From Microbacterium sp. C7(2022) (GTDB taxonomy: Bacteria; Actinomycetota; Actinomycetes; Actinomycetales; Microbacteriaceae): 64,000 nt of DNA. The stretch lies in the NCBI RefSeq assembly GCF_028823665.1, contig NZ_JAPEHV010000009.1:1-64000 (forward strand), read 5' to 3'. Positions 7,752-17,259 of the stretch are shown here, piece by piece (within the stretch, counting starts at the first letter, position 1; every line of letters starts with the position of its first letter). The translations under genes and the position numbers were made by a program. Below the pieces are notes generated by a model. That model made no database searches and had not been told where the DNA came from. It saw nothing but the letters and a program-made list of their open reading frames with translations.

Positions 7752-9812
7752 GTGATTCACCACTTCCGCGCCGCGGGAGTCAGCTTCGTGCTCGACTCCC
7801 GCGGCGCGGGCGTTCCCGCGATCCTCCATTGGGGACGCGACCTGGGCGCCCTCGCAGACGCAGATCTCCTGACATTCGCGGAGGCATCGACGCCTGCCGT
7901 TTCACCGAGTTCGATCGATAGCCCGCTCCGGTTCTCCGTGCTCCCGGGCCTCGCCGACGGATGGTCGGGTCGCCCGGCCGTCGACATCGCCGGCCCGACC
8001 GTGGCGTGGGACCGCGTCTCTACGCGCCGCGACGGTGCCGTGCTCGAGATCTCGAGCGAGCGAGTGGATGCCACGGCCACCACGACGCTCGAACTCACTC
8101 CCCAGGGTGTGCTGCTCGTGGCTCACCGCGTGCGCAACGTCGGCGACCGGCCGTTGACGCTCGTCTCGGCCGATGTCGTGTTCCCGTTGCCGGAGCGGGC
8201 GCGTGAAGTGCTCGACTTCGCGGGTCTCTGGTCGCGCGAGCGGCGCCCGCAGCGGACACAACCGGGCCACGGAGTCTGGCTTCGCGAAACCCGTCACGGG
8301 CGCGGGGGCCATGACGATCCGTTCTTGATGGTGGCCGGCGTGCCGGGGTTTTCGTTTCGTTCGGGAGAGGTGTGGTCGACGCACGTCGCGTGGAGTGGCG
8401 ATACGCGTCAGTTCGTCGAGCGCGCGGCGTTGGGTCGCACGGTGCTGGGCGCAGGCGAGCGCTTTGACCCCGTCACGCTCGCCCCCGGCGAGCAGTACAC
8501 GTCGCCGACGGTGGTGGCCACCTGGTCGGGCGAAGGACTCGATGGGCTGTCGGATCGGCTCCACCCGTGGGTGCGGTCGTGGTCGACGATCCGATCACCT
8601 CGCCCCGTCACGCTCAACACGTGGGAGGCGGTGTACTTCGACCACTCGCTTGAGCGACTCGAGCCATTGGTGGCGCGCGCGGCAGAGGTAGGAGTCGAGC
8701 GCTTCGTGCTCGACGACGGCTGGTTTCAAGGACGTCTGGATGATCGTCGCGCGCTCGGCGACTGGACCGTCGACCTCGCGAAGTGGCCTACAGGGCTGCA
8801 CCCGCTCGCGGCACTCGTCGAGGACGCGGGCATGCAGTTCGGGTTGTGGGTGGAACCCGAGATGGTCAGCGTGGATTCGGACCTCGCCCGCGCGCATCCC
8901 GACTGGTTGCTCACCTCCGCGGAGGGACTCACCTGGCGGTGGCAGCACGTGTTGGATGTCGCCAACCCGGCGGTCGAGCAGTACCTGTTTGAACGAATCG
9001 ATGCACTGCTGACGGAGTACCGCATCGCGTATCTGAAGTGGGATCACAACCGCGATTTGCTGGTTTCGACCACCCGCCCGCAGGTCGAGGCCCTGTACCG
9101 GCTGCTCGATCGCGTGCGGGCCGCGCATCCCGGCGTCGAAATCGAGTCGTGCGCGTCCGGTGGCGGGCGCATCGACCTGGAGATTCTGCGCCGGGTCGAC
9201 CGGGTATGGACGAGTGACACCAATGATCCCCTCGAGCGTCAGCGGATTCAGCGGTGGACGGGCATCGTCGTGCCGCCGGAGTATCTGGGAAGCCACGTCG
9301 GCGACGCACGCGCACACACCACCGGCCGGGTTGCTGAGCTCGGGTTCCGGCTCGCGACGGCGCTGTTCGGACACGCCGGCATCGAGTCTGATCTCACGCG
9401 GGTCTCGGCCGCCGACCTGGCGGCGCTGCGCACTTGGACGGCCCTCTTCACCCACCACCGCGGGCTGCTCCACCATGGGCGTACAGTGCGGGTGGATTCC
9501 GCCGACCCAGCGGTCATGATCCACTCCGTCGTGGCACATGACCTCGGAGAGGCGATCTGCTCATACGCGGTGCTCGAGGGAGCGGATGCCGCGCTCGCCG
9601 AGCCGTTGCGCTTCGCCGGGCTTGACCCCGACCGCCGTTACACGGTGACGGCCGTGGACGTCGGCGCGCCCGCGATGAGCCTGCAGGACGCGCCACCGCC
9701 GTGGTTGGTCGAGGGGGTGACTCTCCTCGGTAGCGTGCTGATGCAGGTCGGTCTGCCGATGCCGCTTCTCTCGCCCGGCAATGCCGTGGTCTTGCGCGCT
9801 GTCGCGTCGTGA
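7752..9812 (+). CDS. GH36 alpha-galactosidase
   Basis: A 686-residue family 36 glycoside hydrolase releasing alpha-galactose from raffinose-type or melibiose-type sugars. The layout is an N-terminal beta-sandwich, a central TIM barrel and a short C-terminal sheet. The barrel carries FVLDDGWFQGR; the nucleophile is D431 in YLKWDHNRDL and the acid/base is D489 in TSDTNDPLERQ, after the SCASGGGRID motif. No signal peptide is present, so the enzyme is intracellular. GTG 7752 is the only start that keeps the N-terminal sandwich. It is the last operon gene, 16 bp after the binding protein. Together with GH42 it would let the cell use both anomers of galactosides. Confidence 0.93.
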   Translation: MIHHFRAAGVSFVLDSRGAGVPAILHWGRDLGALADADLLTFAEASTPAVSPSSIDSPLRFSVLPGLADGWSGRPAVDIAGPTVAWDRVSTRRDGAVLEISSERVDATATTTLELTPQGVLLVAHRVRNVGDRPLTLVSADVVFPLPERAREVLDFAGLWSRERRPQRTQPGHGVWLRETRHGRGGHDDPFLMVAGVPGFSFRSGEVWSTHVAWSGDTRQFVERAALGRTVLGAGERFDPVTLAPGEQYTSPTVVATWSGEGLDGLSDRLHPWVRSWSTIRSPRPVTLNTWEAVYFDHSLERLEPLVARAAEVGVERFVLDDGWFQGRLDDRRALGDWTVDLAKWPTGLHPLAALVEDAGMQFGLWVEPEMVSVDSDLARAHPDWLLTSAEGLTWRWQHVLDVANPAVEQYLFERIDALLTEYRIAYLKWDHNRDLLVSTTRPQVEALYRLLDRVRAAHPGVEIESCASGGGRIDLEILRRVDRVWTSDTNDPLERQRIQRWTGIVVPPEYLGSHVGDARAHTTGRVAELGFRLATALFGHAGIESDLTRVSAADLAALRTWTALFTHHRGLLHHGRTVRVDSADPAVMIHSVVAHDLGEAICSYAVLEGADAALAEPLRFAGLDPDRRYTVTAVDVGAPAMSLQDAPPPWLVEGVTLLGSVLMQVGLPMPLLSPGNAVVLRAVAS

Positions 9813-9881
9813 CGCCCGCCCGTCCCCGCGTTCCGCACCTCCACTCCGCCCCCACGTTCCGGCCCCGCTCCGCCCCCAGTT

Positions 9882-10072
9882 TCTGCACCGGGATGGCGCA
9901 GATCTTGAGGGCGGAGCCTTGGGGGCTGACGGAAGCACCGCTCCACCCCCACTCTCTGCACCGGGATGGCGCAGATCTTGAGTGCGGAGCCCTGGGCGGG
10001 GGCGGGACCGTTCCTCGACCCCCAGAGTCTGCACGCCGGTGAGGCAGATTTTGAGGGGGGAGCAGCGGGGAG
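9882..10072. repeat. REP-like hairpin repeat, three units at 73-bp spacing
   Basis: TCTGCACCGGGATGGCGCAG begins at 9882 and 9955, and a diverged copy begins at 10028, giving a period of 73 bp. Each unit starts with a small hairpin, TCTGC - 11 nt - GCAGA. In the third unit the loop sequence has changed but the stem is kept. A G-rich tail (GCGGAGCCTTGGGGG or similar) follows. The repeats fill most of the gap between 9813 and 10135; the remaining sequence before 9882 is C-rich with no visible feature. This resembles an intergenic REP/BIME element. Confidence 0.8.
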
Positions 10073-10135
10073 TGCCCCTATCTAGTTCGTCAAGCTCTGC
10101 GTCGAAGTCGCGGTCGGATATGGCAGGGTGCTGTC

Positions 10136-10591
10136 ATGGCTGATGATGCTGTGCCGCGTATTCCGTTTCGCCCTGTGCCTCGCGATTTCGAGGGTTTCCC
10201 GATGCCTGCAACCGTCCCGCCTGGGTTGCGCCTCGAGCTCAGCCGTTCGCGTGTTGTCGAGGGCAAGGAAGACGAGCTGGCGGAGTGGATGTCGATGCTC
10301 ACGGAGCGATACGACGAATGTCTCGAGACCCTGCCGGCCGAACGCGCGGTGTTCGAAGCGACGTTCAAGCATCGCGAAGCAGATGGTTCGCTCTGGATCT
10401 ATCATCTGGCGCTGATGGGTGAGGACGGGAGCGGGCTGGATGAGTCGCATCCGGTCGACGCCGCTCACGCTGCTTATAGTCGTCGGGTCAAGGAGCCCGG
10501 CTGGGAAGAGATCGAGCCAATGTTCATGCTGACGCCAGCGCATCTGCGTGACGTCATGCAACGGTGGGGTGCTTCGGGCCTCGCCGATTAA
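10136..10591 (+). CDS. Hypothetical protein, DUF6176-like
   Basis: A 151-residue soluble protein. The core LRLELSRSRVVEGKEDELAEWMSMLTERYDECLETLPAERAVFEATFKH resembles the small DUF6176 family (a ferredoxin-like fold suggested by the alternating pattern), but with about 30 extra N-terminal residues rich in Pro and Phe. No catalytic motif is apparent. Its stop lies only 4 bp before the stop of the convergent IS110 transposase, so the mobile element abuts or slightly overlaps the 3' end of this gene; the last residues could have been supplied by the insertion. The function is unknown. Confidence 0.6.
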   Translation: MADDAVPRIPFRPVPRDFEGFPMPATVPPGLRLELSRSRVVEGKEDELAEWMSMLTERYDECLETLPAERAVFEATFKHREADGSLWIYHLALMGEDGSGLDESHPVDAAHAAYSRRVKEPGWEEIEPMFMLTPAHLRDVMQRWGASGLAD

Positions 10592-10595
10592 GCGC

Positions 10596-11819
10596 TCAAG
10601 CAGCGTCTCGCATTTCGTCTTTGCCCGCGTGCGGCTGGTAAAGGGTGCCGTCGCGGAGCATGGCGTAGAGGACGTCGGATCGACGCCTAGCAAGAGCGAG
10701 TAGCGCTTGGTTGTGACGTTTGCCCTGAGCGATCTTTCGGTCGTAGTAGGCGCGGGAGTCGGGGTCGCGGAGCGCGGCGAATGCGGAGAGGAACATCGCG
10801 TTCTTGAGGATCTTGTTCCCACGCCGTGACGAGTATTCCCCTCGGATCGAGGACCCGGATCTTCGGGTGACGGGGGCGAGGCCGGCGTAGGCGGCGAGGT
10901 GACCGGCGGTGGGGAAGTGCTTCCCGGCGACTTCGGTGAGGAGTCGGGCTGCGGTCCTGACGCCGACTCCGGGCATGCTCGTCAGGACGGGCTGAAGAGG
11001 GTGCGCATCGACCAGCTTCTGAACCTCGGCCGCAACCTCATCACGCTGTTGCCGCAAAGTTGCCAGCTGTGCGGCGAGGCGTGGAAGCACCAGTGCGGCC
11101 GCGTTCGTGCCGGTGACGACGACGGTCTGCTCGCCGAGCGCGACCATGATTTCGTGCGCCCATTCCCGACCCTTTCGAGGAGCGAGTTTCAGCATCCGCG
11201 TGGCGATCCGCTTCTGGCCCGCTGCACGCAGCTCAGCCGGGGACGGCCAGCGTTGCAGCAGATCGAGGACCGCGGGGTGATCGAGCCGTGGCCCGATCAC
11301 GCGTTCCAGCGCGGGGTGGATCTGGGTGAGTAGTCCTCGGACTCGGTTGCCGACCTGGGTGATCTGGGCGGCCAGGTCATCGTCAAATCCGCAGAGCATC
11401 GTGAGCTCGGCCACCTGCTCATCCGTCGCCCGGATCGAGCGAAGCGTGTGCGGCATCGTCCGTGCGGTCTCCGCAATAATCGCCGCATCCCTCGCGTCGG
11501 TCTTGGCCTCGCCCGGGTGCAGATCAGCGATGCGTCGCATCGCAAGTCCCGGTAGATATCCGACCAAGGCGCCCGCGGCTTGCGCGACGGCGACAGGTAG
11601 CGCGCCGATCGTTGCTGGCTGGTCCACGATGAGCAGCACGACGCCGTGTTTCTGAAGGTCGGCGAGCACGGCTCGGAGTCGTCGCTCGTCGTTCGGGAGC
11701 GCCCGATCGTAGAGCTTCGTCCCGGTCCGGTCGAGAGCGACTGCGTGGTGCTCGCCTTTGCCAACATCGAGCCCGACGAACACGTCGACCTGGTCGTAGT
11801 TCTCAATCTGTGTGACCAC
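10596..11819 (-). CDS. IS110-family transposase (DEDD recombinase)
   Basis: A 407-residue IS110/IS116/IS902 recombinase. The N-terminal RuvC-like DEDD domain begins DVFVGLDVGKGEHHAVAL, with the acidic residues of KTDARDAAIIAE downstream. The C-terminal Transposase_20 domain carries SMPGVGVRTAARLLTEV and the serine-bearing AYAGLAPVTRRSGSS segment. GTG 11819 is chosen because GGAGGAGCA lies directly before it. The gene looks intact and the element could be active. In this family the recombinase is guided by a bispecific RNA encoded in the element's non-coding end. Confidence 0.93.
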   Translation of the reverse strand: MVTQIENYDQVDVFVGLDVGKGEHHAVALDRTGTKLYDRALPNDERRLRAVLADLQKHGVVLLIVDQPATIGALPVAVAQAAGALVGYLPGLAMRRIADLHPGEAKTDARDAAIIAETARTMPHTLRSIRATDEQVAELTMLCGFDDDLAAQITQVGNRVRGLLTQIHPALERVIGPRLDHPAVLDLLQRWPSPAELRAAGQKRIATRMLKLAPRKGREWAHEIMVALGEQTVVVTGTNAAALVLPRLAAQLATLRQQRDEVAAEVQKLVDAHPLQPVLTSMPGVGVRTAARLLTEVAGKHFPTAGHLAAYAGLAPVTRRSGSSIRGEYSSRRGNKILKNAMFLSAFAALRDPDSRAYYDRKIAQGKRHNQALLALARRRSDVLYAMLRDGTLYQPHAGKDEMRDAA

Positions 11820-12049
11820 TGCTCCTCCGTTCGATTGGGAACGACAGCTGCGACGGTGCGTCTCGGCATCCACGTTACGAACGACCTCGAGCGTGCTCGG
11901 GCCTGGCCCCTATCAGCGATCACCCACCGCCAACCAGGCTCGGTGACAACACCCCCCGGATCATCGAGGACAGGGGGGACCAATCATGCCGAGCCCGGCA
12001 GGCTGCCACCGGCCAGCATGCTCGCCGGACGGCTACGAAGAAAGTAACG
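11820..12049 (-). ncRNA. Candidate IS110 bridge-RNA region
   Basis: The 230-bp non-coding stretch upstream of the transposase is where IS110-group elements encode their bridge RNA (established for IS621). A C6/G6 stem (11952-11957 with 11973-11978) is visible, together with GC-rich palindromic stretches around 11987-12030. I cannot fold it or define the target-binding and donor-binding loops by eye, so this is placement by position plus visible pairing only. Confidence 0.35.
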
Positions 12050-12110
12050 GGGGGGAGCAGCGGGGAGGGGTAGCGTCGGGGAGGCGCGAGACGCGCGCCA
12101 AGTGCGTGCC

Positions 12111-13514
12111 TCAGCGCGAGCGCTTGACGACGTCGTACGCGTCGAGCGCGCGCTGGCGCGTCTCGCGCAGGTCGACGATCGGCTGCGGAGCCAGCCCGTC
12201 GCCGGCGCCGGTGTACTCCGGCGCCCACGAACGGATGTACTCGCCATGCGGGTCGAACTTCTGCGCCTGCAGCTCGGGATTGAACACGCGGAAGTAGGGC
12301 GCGGCATCCGCCCCAGAACCTGCGACCCACTGCCAGTTGAACGGGTTGCTGGCGGCATCCGCGTCGATCAGCGTGTCCCAGAACCACTGCTCACCGAGGC
12401 GCCAGTCGATCAGCAGGTTCTTGGTGAGGAACGAGGCGACGACCATGCGCACGCGGTTGTGCATGGTGCCGGTGTGCCACAGCTCGCGCATTCCCGCATC
12501 GACCAGGGGCACGCCGGTGACGCCCCGCTGCCACGCGCGCAGGTGGTCCTCGTCGAGCGGCGGCCAGGGGAACTCGTCGAACTCGCGCTTGATGTTCTTC
12601 GTCGCGAGGTCGGGCGAGTGGTACGCGATGTGCCACGCGAACTCGCGCCAGCCGATCTCAGAGAGGAAGCGATGAGCGGATGCCGCATGCCGGCCCGTTC
12701 CGGCGTGCGCGAGCGTCTCGTGCCAGACCGTGTAGGGACTGATCTCGCCCCAGCGCAGGGGTGCCGACAGGCGCGAGGTCGATCCGGCGGCGGGCTCGTC
12801 GCGAGCCGAGTCGTAGCTGCCGAGGTCTTCGTCGAGGAACGCCGCGAGGCGCTGGCGCGCTCCGAGTTCGCCGGGCTCGCCCGTTTCGGTGAAGCCGGTC
12901 GCCCAGTCGGGGGAGGTGGGGAGCAGCATCCACTCGTCAAGGTCGTCCGAGGCGATGGCGAGGTCGGCGCCGGCGATTTCGCGCGGCTCGGGGAGTGGCT
13001 GGCGTGGCGCGGGGAGTGCTTGGCAGGCCTTCCAGAACGGGGTGAACACCGCGTAGGGCGTGCCGGCGCCGGTCGTCACGGTCCATGGTTCGAAGAGCAC
13101 GGATGCCGCGAATGACGCGACGTCGGCGCCGGCATCTCGCACCCGCTCTTTGATGCCCTGGTCGACGGAGCGCTCGGCGCCGCCGTAGCGTCGGTTCCAG
13201 AAGACGGCCCCCGCGTCGGTCTCGTCAGCGAGTGAGCGGATGACGTCGGCGGCGGGCCCGCGACGAAGAATGAGGCGGGCGCCGCGATCGGCGAGCCGCG
13301 AGGCCAGCTGGTTGAGGGAGTGGTGGAGCCACCATTTTGCGGCGGCTCCGAGGGAGCGGATGCCGGGGGATTCCTCGTCGAGGATGAACACCGCAACGAC
13401 GGGGGCGCCGCGATCGACCGCTGCGCGCAGCGCGGGGTTATCGGCCAGCCGCAAATCGTCGCGGAACCAGACGATGCTCGGTCGCGTGGTGTCAGGCGTG
13501 TTCGGGGTAGCCAT
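12111..13514 (-). CDS. phrB: Deoxyribodipyrimidine photolyase (CPD photolyase)
   Basis: A 467-residue class I DNA photolyase that repairs cyclobutane pyrimidine dimers using light and FADH-. The N-terminal alpha/beta antenna domain begins IVWFRDDLRLADNPAL. The C-terminal helical FAD domain contains WREFAWHIAYHSPD, the flavin and dimer pocket TGVPLVDAGMRELWHTGTMHNRVRMVVASFL and DADAASNPFNWQWVAGSGADAAPYFRVFNP. The length is normal. It is a single gene whose 3' end lies about 60 bp from the IS110 side. Confidence 0.95.
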   Translation of the reverse strand: MATPNTPDTTRPSIVWFRDDLRLADNPALRAAVDRGAPVVAVFILDEESPGIRSLGAAAKWWLHHSLNQLASRLADRGARLILRRGPAADVIRSLADETDAGAVFWNRRYGGAERSVDQGIKERVRDAGADVASFAASVLFEPWTVTTGAGTPYAVFTPFWKACQALPAPRQPLPEPREIAGADLAIASDDLDEWMLLPTSPDWATGFTETGEPGELGARQRLAAFLDEDLGSYDSARDEPAAGSTSRLSAPLRWGEISPYTVWHETLAHAGTGRHAASAHRFLSEIGWREFAWHIAYHSPDLATKNIKREFDEFPWPPLDEDHLRAWQRGVTGVPLVDAGMRELWHTGTMHNRVRMVVASFLTKNLLIDWRLGEQWFWDTLIDADAASNPFNWQWVAGSGADAAPYFRVFNPELQAQKFDPHGEYIRSWAPEYTGAGDGLAPQPIVDLRETRQRALDAYDVVKRSR

Positions 13515-13576
13515 GGCTTCATCCTGCCGCTGTGCGGCGGTGGATCACAGGCCTGTGCGGGGTTGCGGGTGATGTG

Positions 13577-13690
13577 GTAGCGGTGCGTGCGGTGGCGGGG
13601 TCGGTGTGGGGTGCGTGCGGTGCGTGCGGTGGCGGGGCCGGTGCGTGGTAGCGGGCGGGCCGTGCGGTGGCGGGCCGGTGCGGGGCGCGC
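13577..13690. repeat. G-rich low-complexity repeat
   Basis: Imperfect repeats of GGTGCGTGCGGTGGCGGG fill the gap between the photolyase and lipid kinase genes and end in a short GCGGGGCCCCGC palindrome-like block near 13680-13700. The plus strand carries many G-runs, so G-quadruplex or terminator structure is possible. Confidence 0.65.
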
Positions 13691-13699
13691 GGGGCCCCG

Positions 13700-14701
13700 C
13701 TACGGGATGTCGAGGCCCTTCGGGGCCATGACGAGCAGCGCGCCGGCGTCGAGCGTCACGGTGATGCGCGTGGCTTCGCCGAACTCGTCGCCGTCGAGCT
13801 GCACGGGGTGTGCCGACTCGGCGCCGACCTCGATGCCCGCACCGCGCGAGTAGCGCACCGCGCTGTCGCGCGTCCGCAACGACAGGACTTTGCGGCCCGC
13901 GCGGAAGCGCTTGAGCACGGAGTTGTCCCACGCCACGCGGCGCCACACCAGCAGCCACCCGAGCGTGCCCTTCGGCTGGAACACCACCACGTCCAGCGCG
14001 CCGTCCGACACGGACGCTTCGGGGATGAGGTCGAGCCCGGCCGGCAGCTGCCCGCAGTTGGCGAACAGCACGCTCTGCACGCGCGCGGAGTGCAGCTTGT
14101 GCCCGGGCATTTGGTACATCACCCGGAACGGCTTGGCGTCGGCGAGCGACCGCGCGGCACCGTCGACGTACGCGACCCAGCCCACGCTCTTCTTCAGCTG
14201 TGGGTTGGTGTTGGCGATCATCGCGGCGTCCAGGCCCATGCCGCCCATCACGACAAACGCGCGCTTCTCGGTGTCGCCGTCTTCGCGGACGAGCTCGGCC
14301 CAGCCGACATCGATCGCGGTCGACTCACCCGTGAACGCGGCCTTGACCATCGTCGCCGGGTTCGACAGGGGCAGCTTGAGGTTCCGCGCGAGAAGGTTGC
14401 CCGTCCCGCTCGGCACGATCGCGAGCGGCACGCCCGTTCCACTCATCGACTCCGATACGGCGCGAACGGTTCCGTCGCCGCCGGCCACGAGCACCACGTC
14501 GACGTCGTTCGACAGCGCCTCGCGGGTCACTTCGTAGCCGATGTCCTCGACGGTGGTCTCGAAGAAGAGTGGTTCGTCCCACCCTGCTTTCTTCGACTCG
14601 TCGACGACGCTCGCGCGCAGCGTCTCGGCATCCACCTTGATGGGGTTGTACACGAGCGCGGCGCGCTTGCGCGAAGAAGACGAGGAAGAGTCCTGGGCCA
14701 T
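13700..14701 (-). CDS. Diacylglycerol kinase-family lipid kinase
   Basis: A 333-residue DagK/YegS-type lipid kinase. The ATP-binding signature VVLVAGGDGTVRAV and SGTGNLLARNLKLP are both present, followed by the second beta-rich domain (GGMGLDAAMI, LDVVVFQPKG). It phosphorylates diacylglycerol or a related membrane lipid at the inner face of the membrane. A serine-rich N-terminus (MAQDSSSSSS) precedes the domain. It is divergent from serS. Confidence 0.88.
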   Translation of the reverse strand: MAQDSSSSSSRKRAALVYNPIKVDAETLRASVVDESKKAGWDEPLFFETTVEDIGYEVTREALSNDVDVVLVAGGDGTVRAVSESMSGTGVPLAIVPSGTGNLLARNLKLPLSNPATMVKAAFTGESTAIDVGWAELVREDGDTEKRAFVVMGGMGLDAAMIANTNPQLKKSVGWVAYVDGAARSLADAKPFRVMYQMPGHKLHSARVQSVLFANCGQLPAGLDLIPEASVSDGALDVVVFQPKGTLGWLLVWRRVAWDNSVLKRFRAGRKVLSLRTRDSAVRYSRGAGIEVGAESAHPVQLDGDEFGEATRITVTLDAGALLVMAPKGLDIP

Positions 14702-14756
14702 GACGGTAACGATAGTCGTCGGATGCCGCGCGCCCGCGCCTGACTAGACTTGTGGG

Positions 14757-16031
14757 GTGATTGATCCCGTACTTCTCCGCGAAAATCCCGAGCTGGTCAA
14801 GCGCTCGCAGCGCTCGCGTGGGGAGTCGGCTGACTCCGTTGACGCGGCGCTGGACGCAGACCGCGACCGCCGCGCCGCGATCACGGCGTTCGAAGAGCTC
14901 CGTGCCGAGCAGAACGCGCACGGCCGACTGGTGGCGCAGGCGCCGAAAGAAGAGAAGGCCGCGCTCGTTGCGCAGGCCAAGGATCTCAGCGCTCGAGTGA
15001 AGGATGCCCAGCATGCCGTGACCGCGGCGGAAGAGGCATCCGACGCCGCCCTCGCCCGCATCGAGAACATCGTCATCGACGGCGTTCCGGCAGGTGGCGA
15101 AGACGACTTCGTCACGCTGCGCACGCACGGCGCCCAGCCCACGTTCGACTTCACCCCGCGCGATCACCTCGAACTCGGTGAGCTTCTCGGCGCGATCGAC
15201 ATGGAGCGCGGCACCAAGGTGTCGGGGAGCCGCTTCTACTTCTTGACCGGCATCGGCGCCCGCCTCGAGATCGCGTTGATGAACCTCGCGCTCGACCGCG
15301 CGTTGCAGGCCGGTTTCACGCCGCTGATCCCGCCGACGCTCGTGCGCCCCGAGGTGATGCGCGGCACCGGGTTTCTCGGTCAGCACTCGGACGAGGTCTA
15401 CCACCTGCCCGACGACGACATGTACCTGGTCGGCACGAGCGAAGTTCCGCTCGCCGGCTACCACATGGACGAGATCCTCGACCTCGACAAGGGCGCGAAG
15501 CGCTACGCGGGGTGGTCGACCTGCTACCGCCGCGAGGCGGGCTCGTATGGCAAGGACACGCGCGGCATCATTCGCGTGCACCAGTTCAACAAGCTCGAAA
15601 TGTTCGTCTACACGACGCCCGAGGATGCCGAGGCAGAGCACGTGCGCCTGGTCGAACTGCAGGAGCAGATGCTGCGTGACCTCGGCCTGTCGTATCGCGT
15701 GATCGACGTCGCCGCCGGTGACCTCGGGTCAAGCGCCGCGCGCAAGTATGACGTCGAGGCATGGGTTCCGACGCAGGGCGCGTACCGCGAGCTCACGTCG
15801 ACATCGAACTGCACGACCTATCAGGCGCGGCGCCTCGACATCCGCTACCGGCTGCCCGCCGACCAGGGTGGGAAGACGCACCCGGTCGCGACGCTGAACG
15901 GGACGCTGGCCACCACCCGCTGGATCGTCGCGATGCTCGAGACCCACCAGCGCGAGGACGGATCGGTGCTCGTACCCGAGGTGCTGCGCCCGTTCTTGGG
16001 TGGCCTCGAGGTGATGGAGCCGATCGCGTGA
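14757..16031 (+). CDS. serS: Seryl-tRNA synthetase
   Basis: A 424-residue class II aminoacyl-tRNA synthetase charging tRNA-Ser. The N-terminal antiparallel coiled coil spans roughly 30-105. Motif 2 reads [24 protein letters not shown] and motif 3 is [36 protein letters not shown] 14757 gives the canonical [12 protein letters not shown] start. Two tRNA-Ser genes lie within 4 kb downstream. The stop overlaps the next gene by GTGA. Confidence 0.97.
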   Translation: MIDPVLLRENPELVKRSQRSRGESADSVDAALDADRDRRAAITAFEELRAEQNAHGRLVAQAPKEEKAALVAQAKDLSARVKDAQHAVTAAEEASDAALARIENIVIDGVPAGGEDDFVTLRTHGAQPTFDFTPRDHLELGELLGAIDMERGTKVSGSRFYFLTGIGARLEIALMNLALDRALQAGFTPLIPPTLVRPEVMRGTGFLGQHSDEVYHLPDDDMYLVGTSEVPLAGYHMDEILDLDKGAKRYAGWSTCYRREAGSYGKDTRGIIRVHQFNKLEMFVYTTPEDAEAEHVRLVELQEQMLRDLGLSYRVIDVAAGDLGSSAARKYDVEAWVPTQGAYRELTSTSNCTTYQARRLDIRYRLPADQGGKTHPVATLNGTLATTRWIVAMLETHQREDGSVLVPEVLRPFLGGLEVMEPIA

Positions 16032-16939
16032 GCGAAGAGGCCCACCTCCCCGCGACAGGCAGCATCGAGATCGCACCCGAGACCGATGCCGCCGACATCA
16101 TCGAGCAGGTGGCCGAGGATGCCGCCGACCCGGCAACTGTCACCGAGCGACTGCTCATCGCCCTCGATATCGATGGCACCGTGTTGCTCGAAGACGAATC
16201 GCCGAGCCCCGGCGTGATCGACGCCGTCGCCCACGCTCAGAGCGCCGGGCACGAGGTGATGATCGCCACCGGCCGCAGCTGGGAAGGCACGCGCAGCGTG
16301 CTGCAGACGCTCGAGATCGCACCCGAGTACGTGGTGTGCTCGAACGGAGCCGTCGTCCTCAAGCGCGCCGACGCCGTCACGTGGGAGTACGAGCGTCACG
16401 TGGTTGAGACCTTTGATGCCAGCGAGGTGCTCGCGCTGCTGGGCGAACACCTGCCCGACGCGCACTACCTGGTCGAGCTCCCTGACGGCGGGCGTCGCTA
16501 CACCGACTACCTACCCGACTGGAACCTCGCCCGCGCCGACCGTGTGCCGTTCGGCGAGCTCGGAATCGAGCCGGTGTGCCGCGTGGTCGTCGTCGCGCCC
16601 GACCAGCACGAAGAGGACTTCAACGCGCTCGTCGATCAGATCGGTCTGCACCACGTGTCATACGCCGTCGGCTGGACGGCGTGGCTCGACATCGCCCCGC
16701 ACGGGGTCGACAAGAGCACCGGACTCGAGCGTGTGCGCACTGAGTTGGGCCTCGACCCGGCGCACGTTCTGGTGATCGGTGACGGTCGTAATGATTTGGG
16801 CATGTTCCGCTGGGCGCTCGAGAACGGCGGTCGTGCGGTTGCGATGGCGCAGGGCCCGCAAGAGGTTCGGGATGCCGCGGGCGAACTCACTATCTCGGTG
16901 CGCGAGGGCGGCGTCGCGGCGGTGCTGCGCGCGCTGTAG
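16028..16939 (+). CDS. HAD-superfamily hydrolase (Cof type)
   Basis: A 303-residue haloacid dehalogenase-like phosphatase, Cof/YidA subgroup. Motif I is DIDGTVL, motif II lies in MIATGRSW, and motifs III/IV are in DKSTGLERV...[12 protein letters not shown]. The N-terminal 40 residues are an acidic extension not found in typical members. GTG 16028 overlaps the serS stop, so it is translationally coupled to serS. The substrate is probably a sugar phosphate or nucleotide and cannot be specified. Confidence 0.88.
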   Translation: MSEEAHLPATGSIEIAPETDAADIIEQVAEDAADPATVTERLLIALDIDGTVLLEDESPSPGVIDAVAHAQSAGHEVMIATGRSWEGTRSVLQTLEIAPEYVVCSNGAVVLKRADAVTWEYERHVVETFDASEVLALLGEHLPDAHYLVELPDGGRRYTDYLPDWNLARADRVPFGELGIEPVCRVVVVAPDQHEEDFNALVDQIGLHHVSYAVGWTAWLDIAPHGVDKSTGLERVRTELGLDPAHVLVIGDGRNDLGMFRWALENGGRAVAMAQGPQEVRDAAGELTISVREGGVAAVLRAL

Positions 16940-17117
16940 GCCTCGCCTCGCGCGCGTCCCGCCCGCCGCTGCGCGCGCTGTAAGCCGCTTCGGGGTGCCG
17001 GGGAGCGGCATCCACTCTCCTACAGGTGCTCCACAGACACCGCTGGAACAATGAACCGACGGCGCCGTCGGCTAGACTCGACGATTGTTCGATGGATGCC
17101 ACGTGTGGCATCGATCG

Positions 17118-17202
17118 GGAGGGTTGTCCGAGCGGCCGATGGACCTGGTCTTGAAAACCAGTGGGCAGCAATGTCCCGTGGGTTCGAATCCCACACCCTC
17201 CG
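17118..17202 (+). tRNA. tRNA-Ser(UGA)
   Basis: An 85-nt class II tRNA. The acceptor stem GGAGGGT pairs with ACCCTCC (17195-17201), and G17202 is the discriminator. The anticodon stem CTGGT/ACCAG encloses loop CTTGAAA, giving anticodon TGA at 17152-17154. A long variable arm and the GGTTCGAATCC T-loop are present. CCA is not encoded. Confidence 0.97.
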
Positions 17203-17259
17203 CAAACAATGTGTGCCGGGGGCGACGAAACAGACGGAGCATCTCGAGAGGACACACGA

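Larger units (their letters stand above)
10592..12049 (-). mobile_element. IS110-family insertion sequence (ends not defined)
   Basis: This comprises the transposase gene plus about 230 bp of upstream non-coding DNA. IS110 elements lack terminal inverted repeats and target duplications, so exact ends cannot be read. The right limit is set by the DUF6176-like stop at 10591 and the left limit by the shared G-rich motif beginning at 12050. An 18-nt direct repeat (GGGGGGAGCAGCGGGGAG) occurs at 10055-10072 and 12050-12067, bracketing the element together with the DUF6176-like gene. Confidence 0.6.

Noticed and set aside
8595-9539. Minus-strand open frame of 314 codons opposite the GH36 gene
   Set aside because: No motif, no ribosome site; the plus strand carries the GH36 catalytic residues.
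17161-17259. N-terminal extension of the first LCP protein into the tRNA
   Set aside because: The frame lies inside and just after the tRNA; GTG 17260 has a ribosome site and fits the family.
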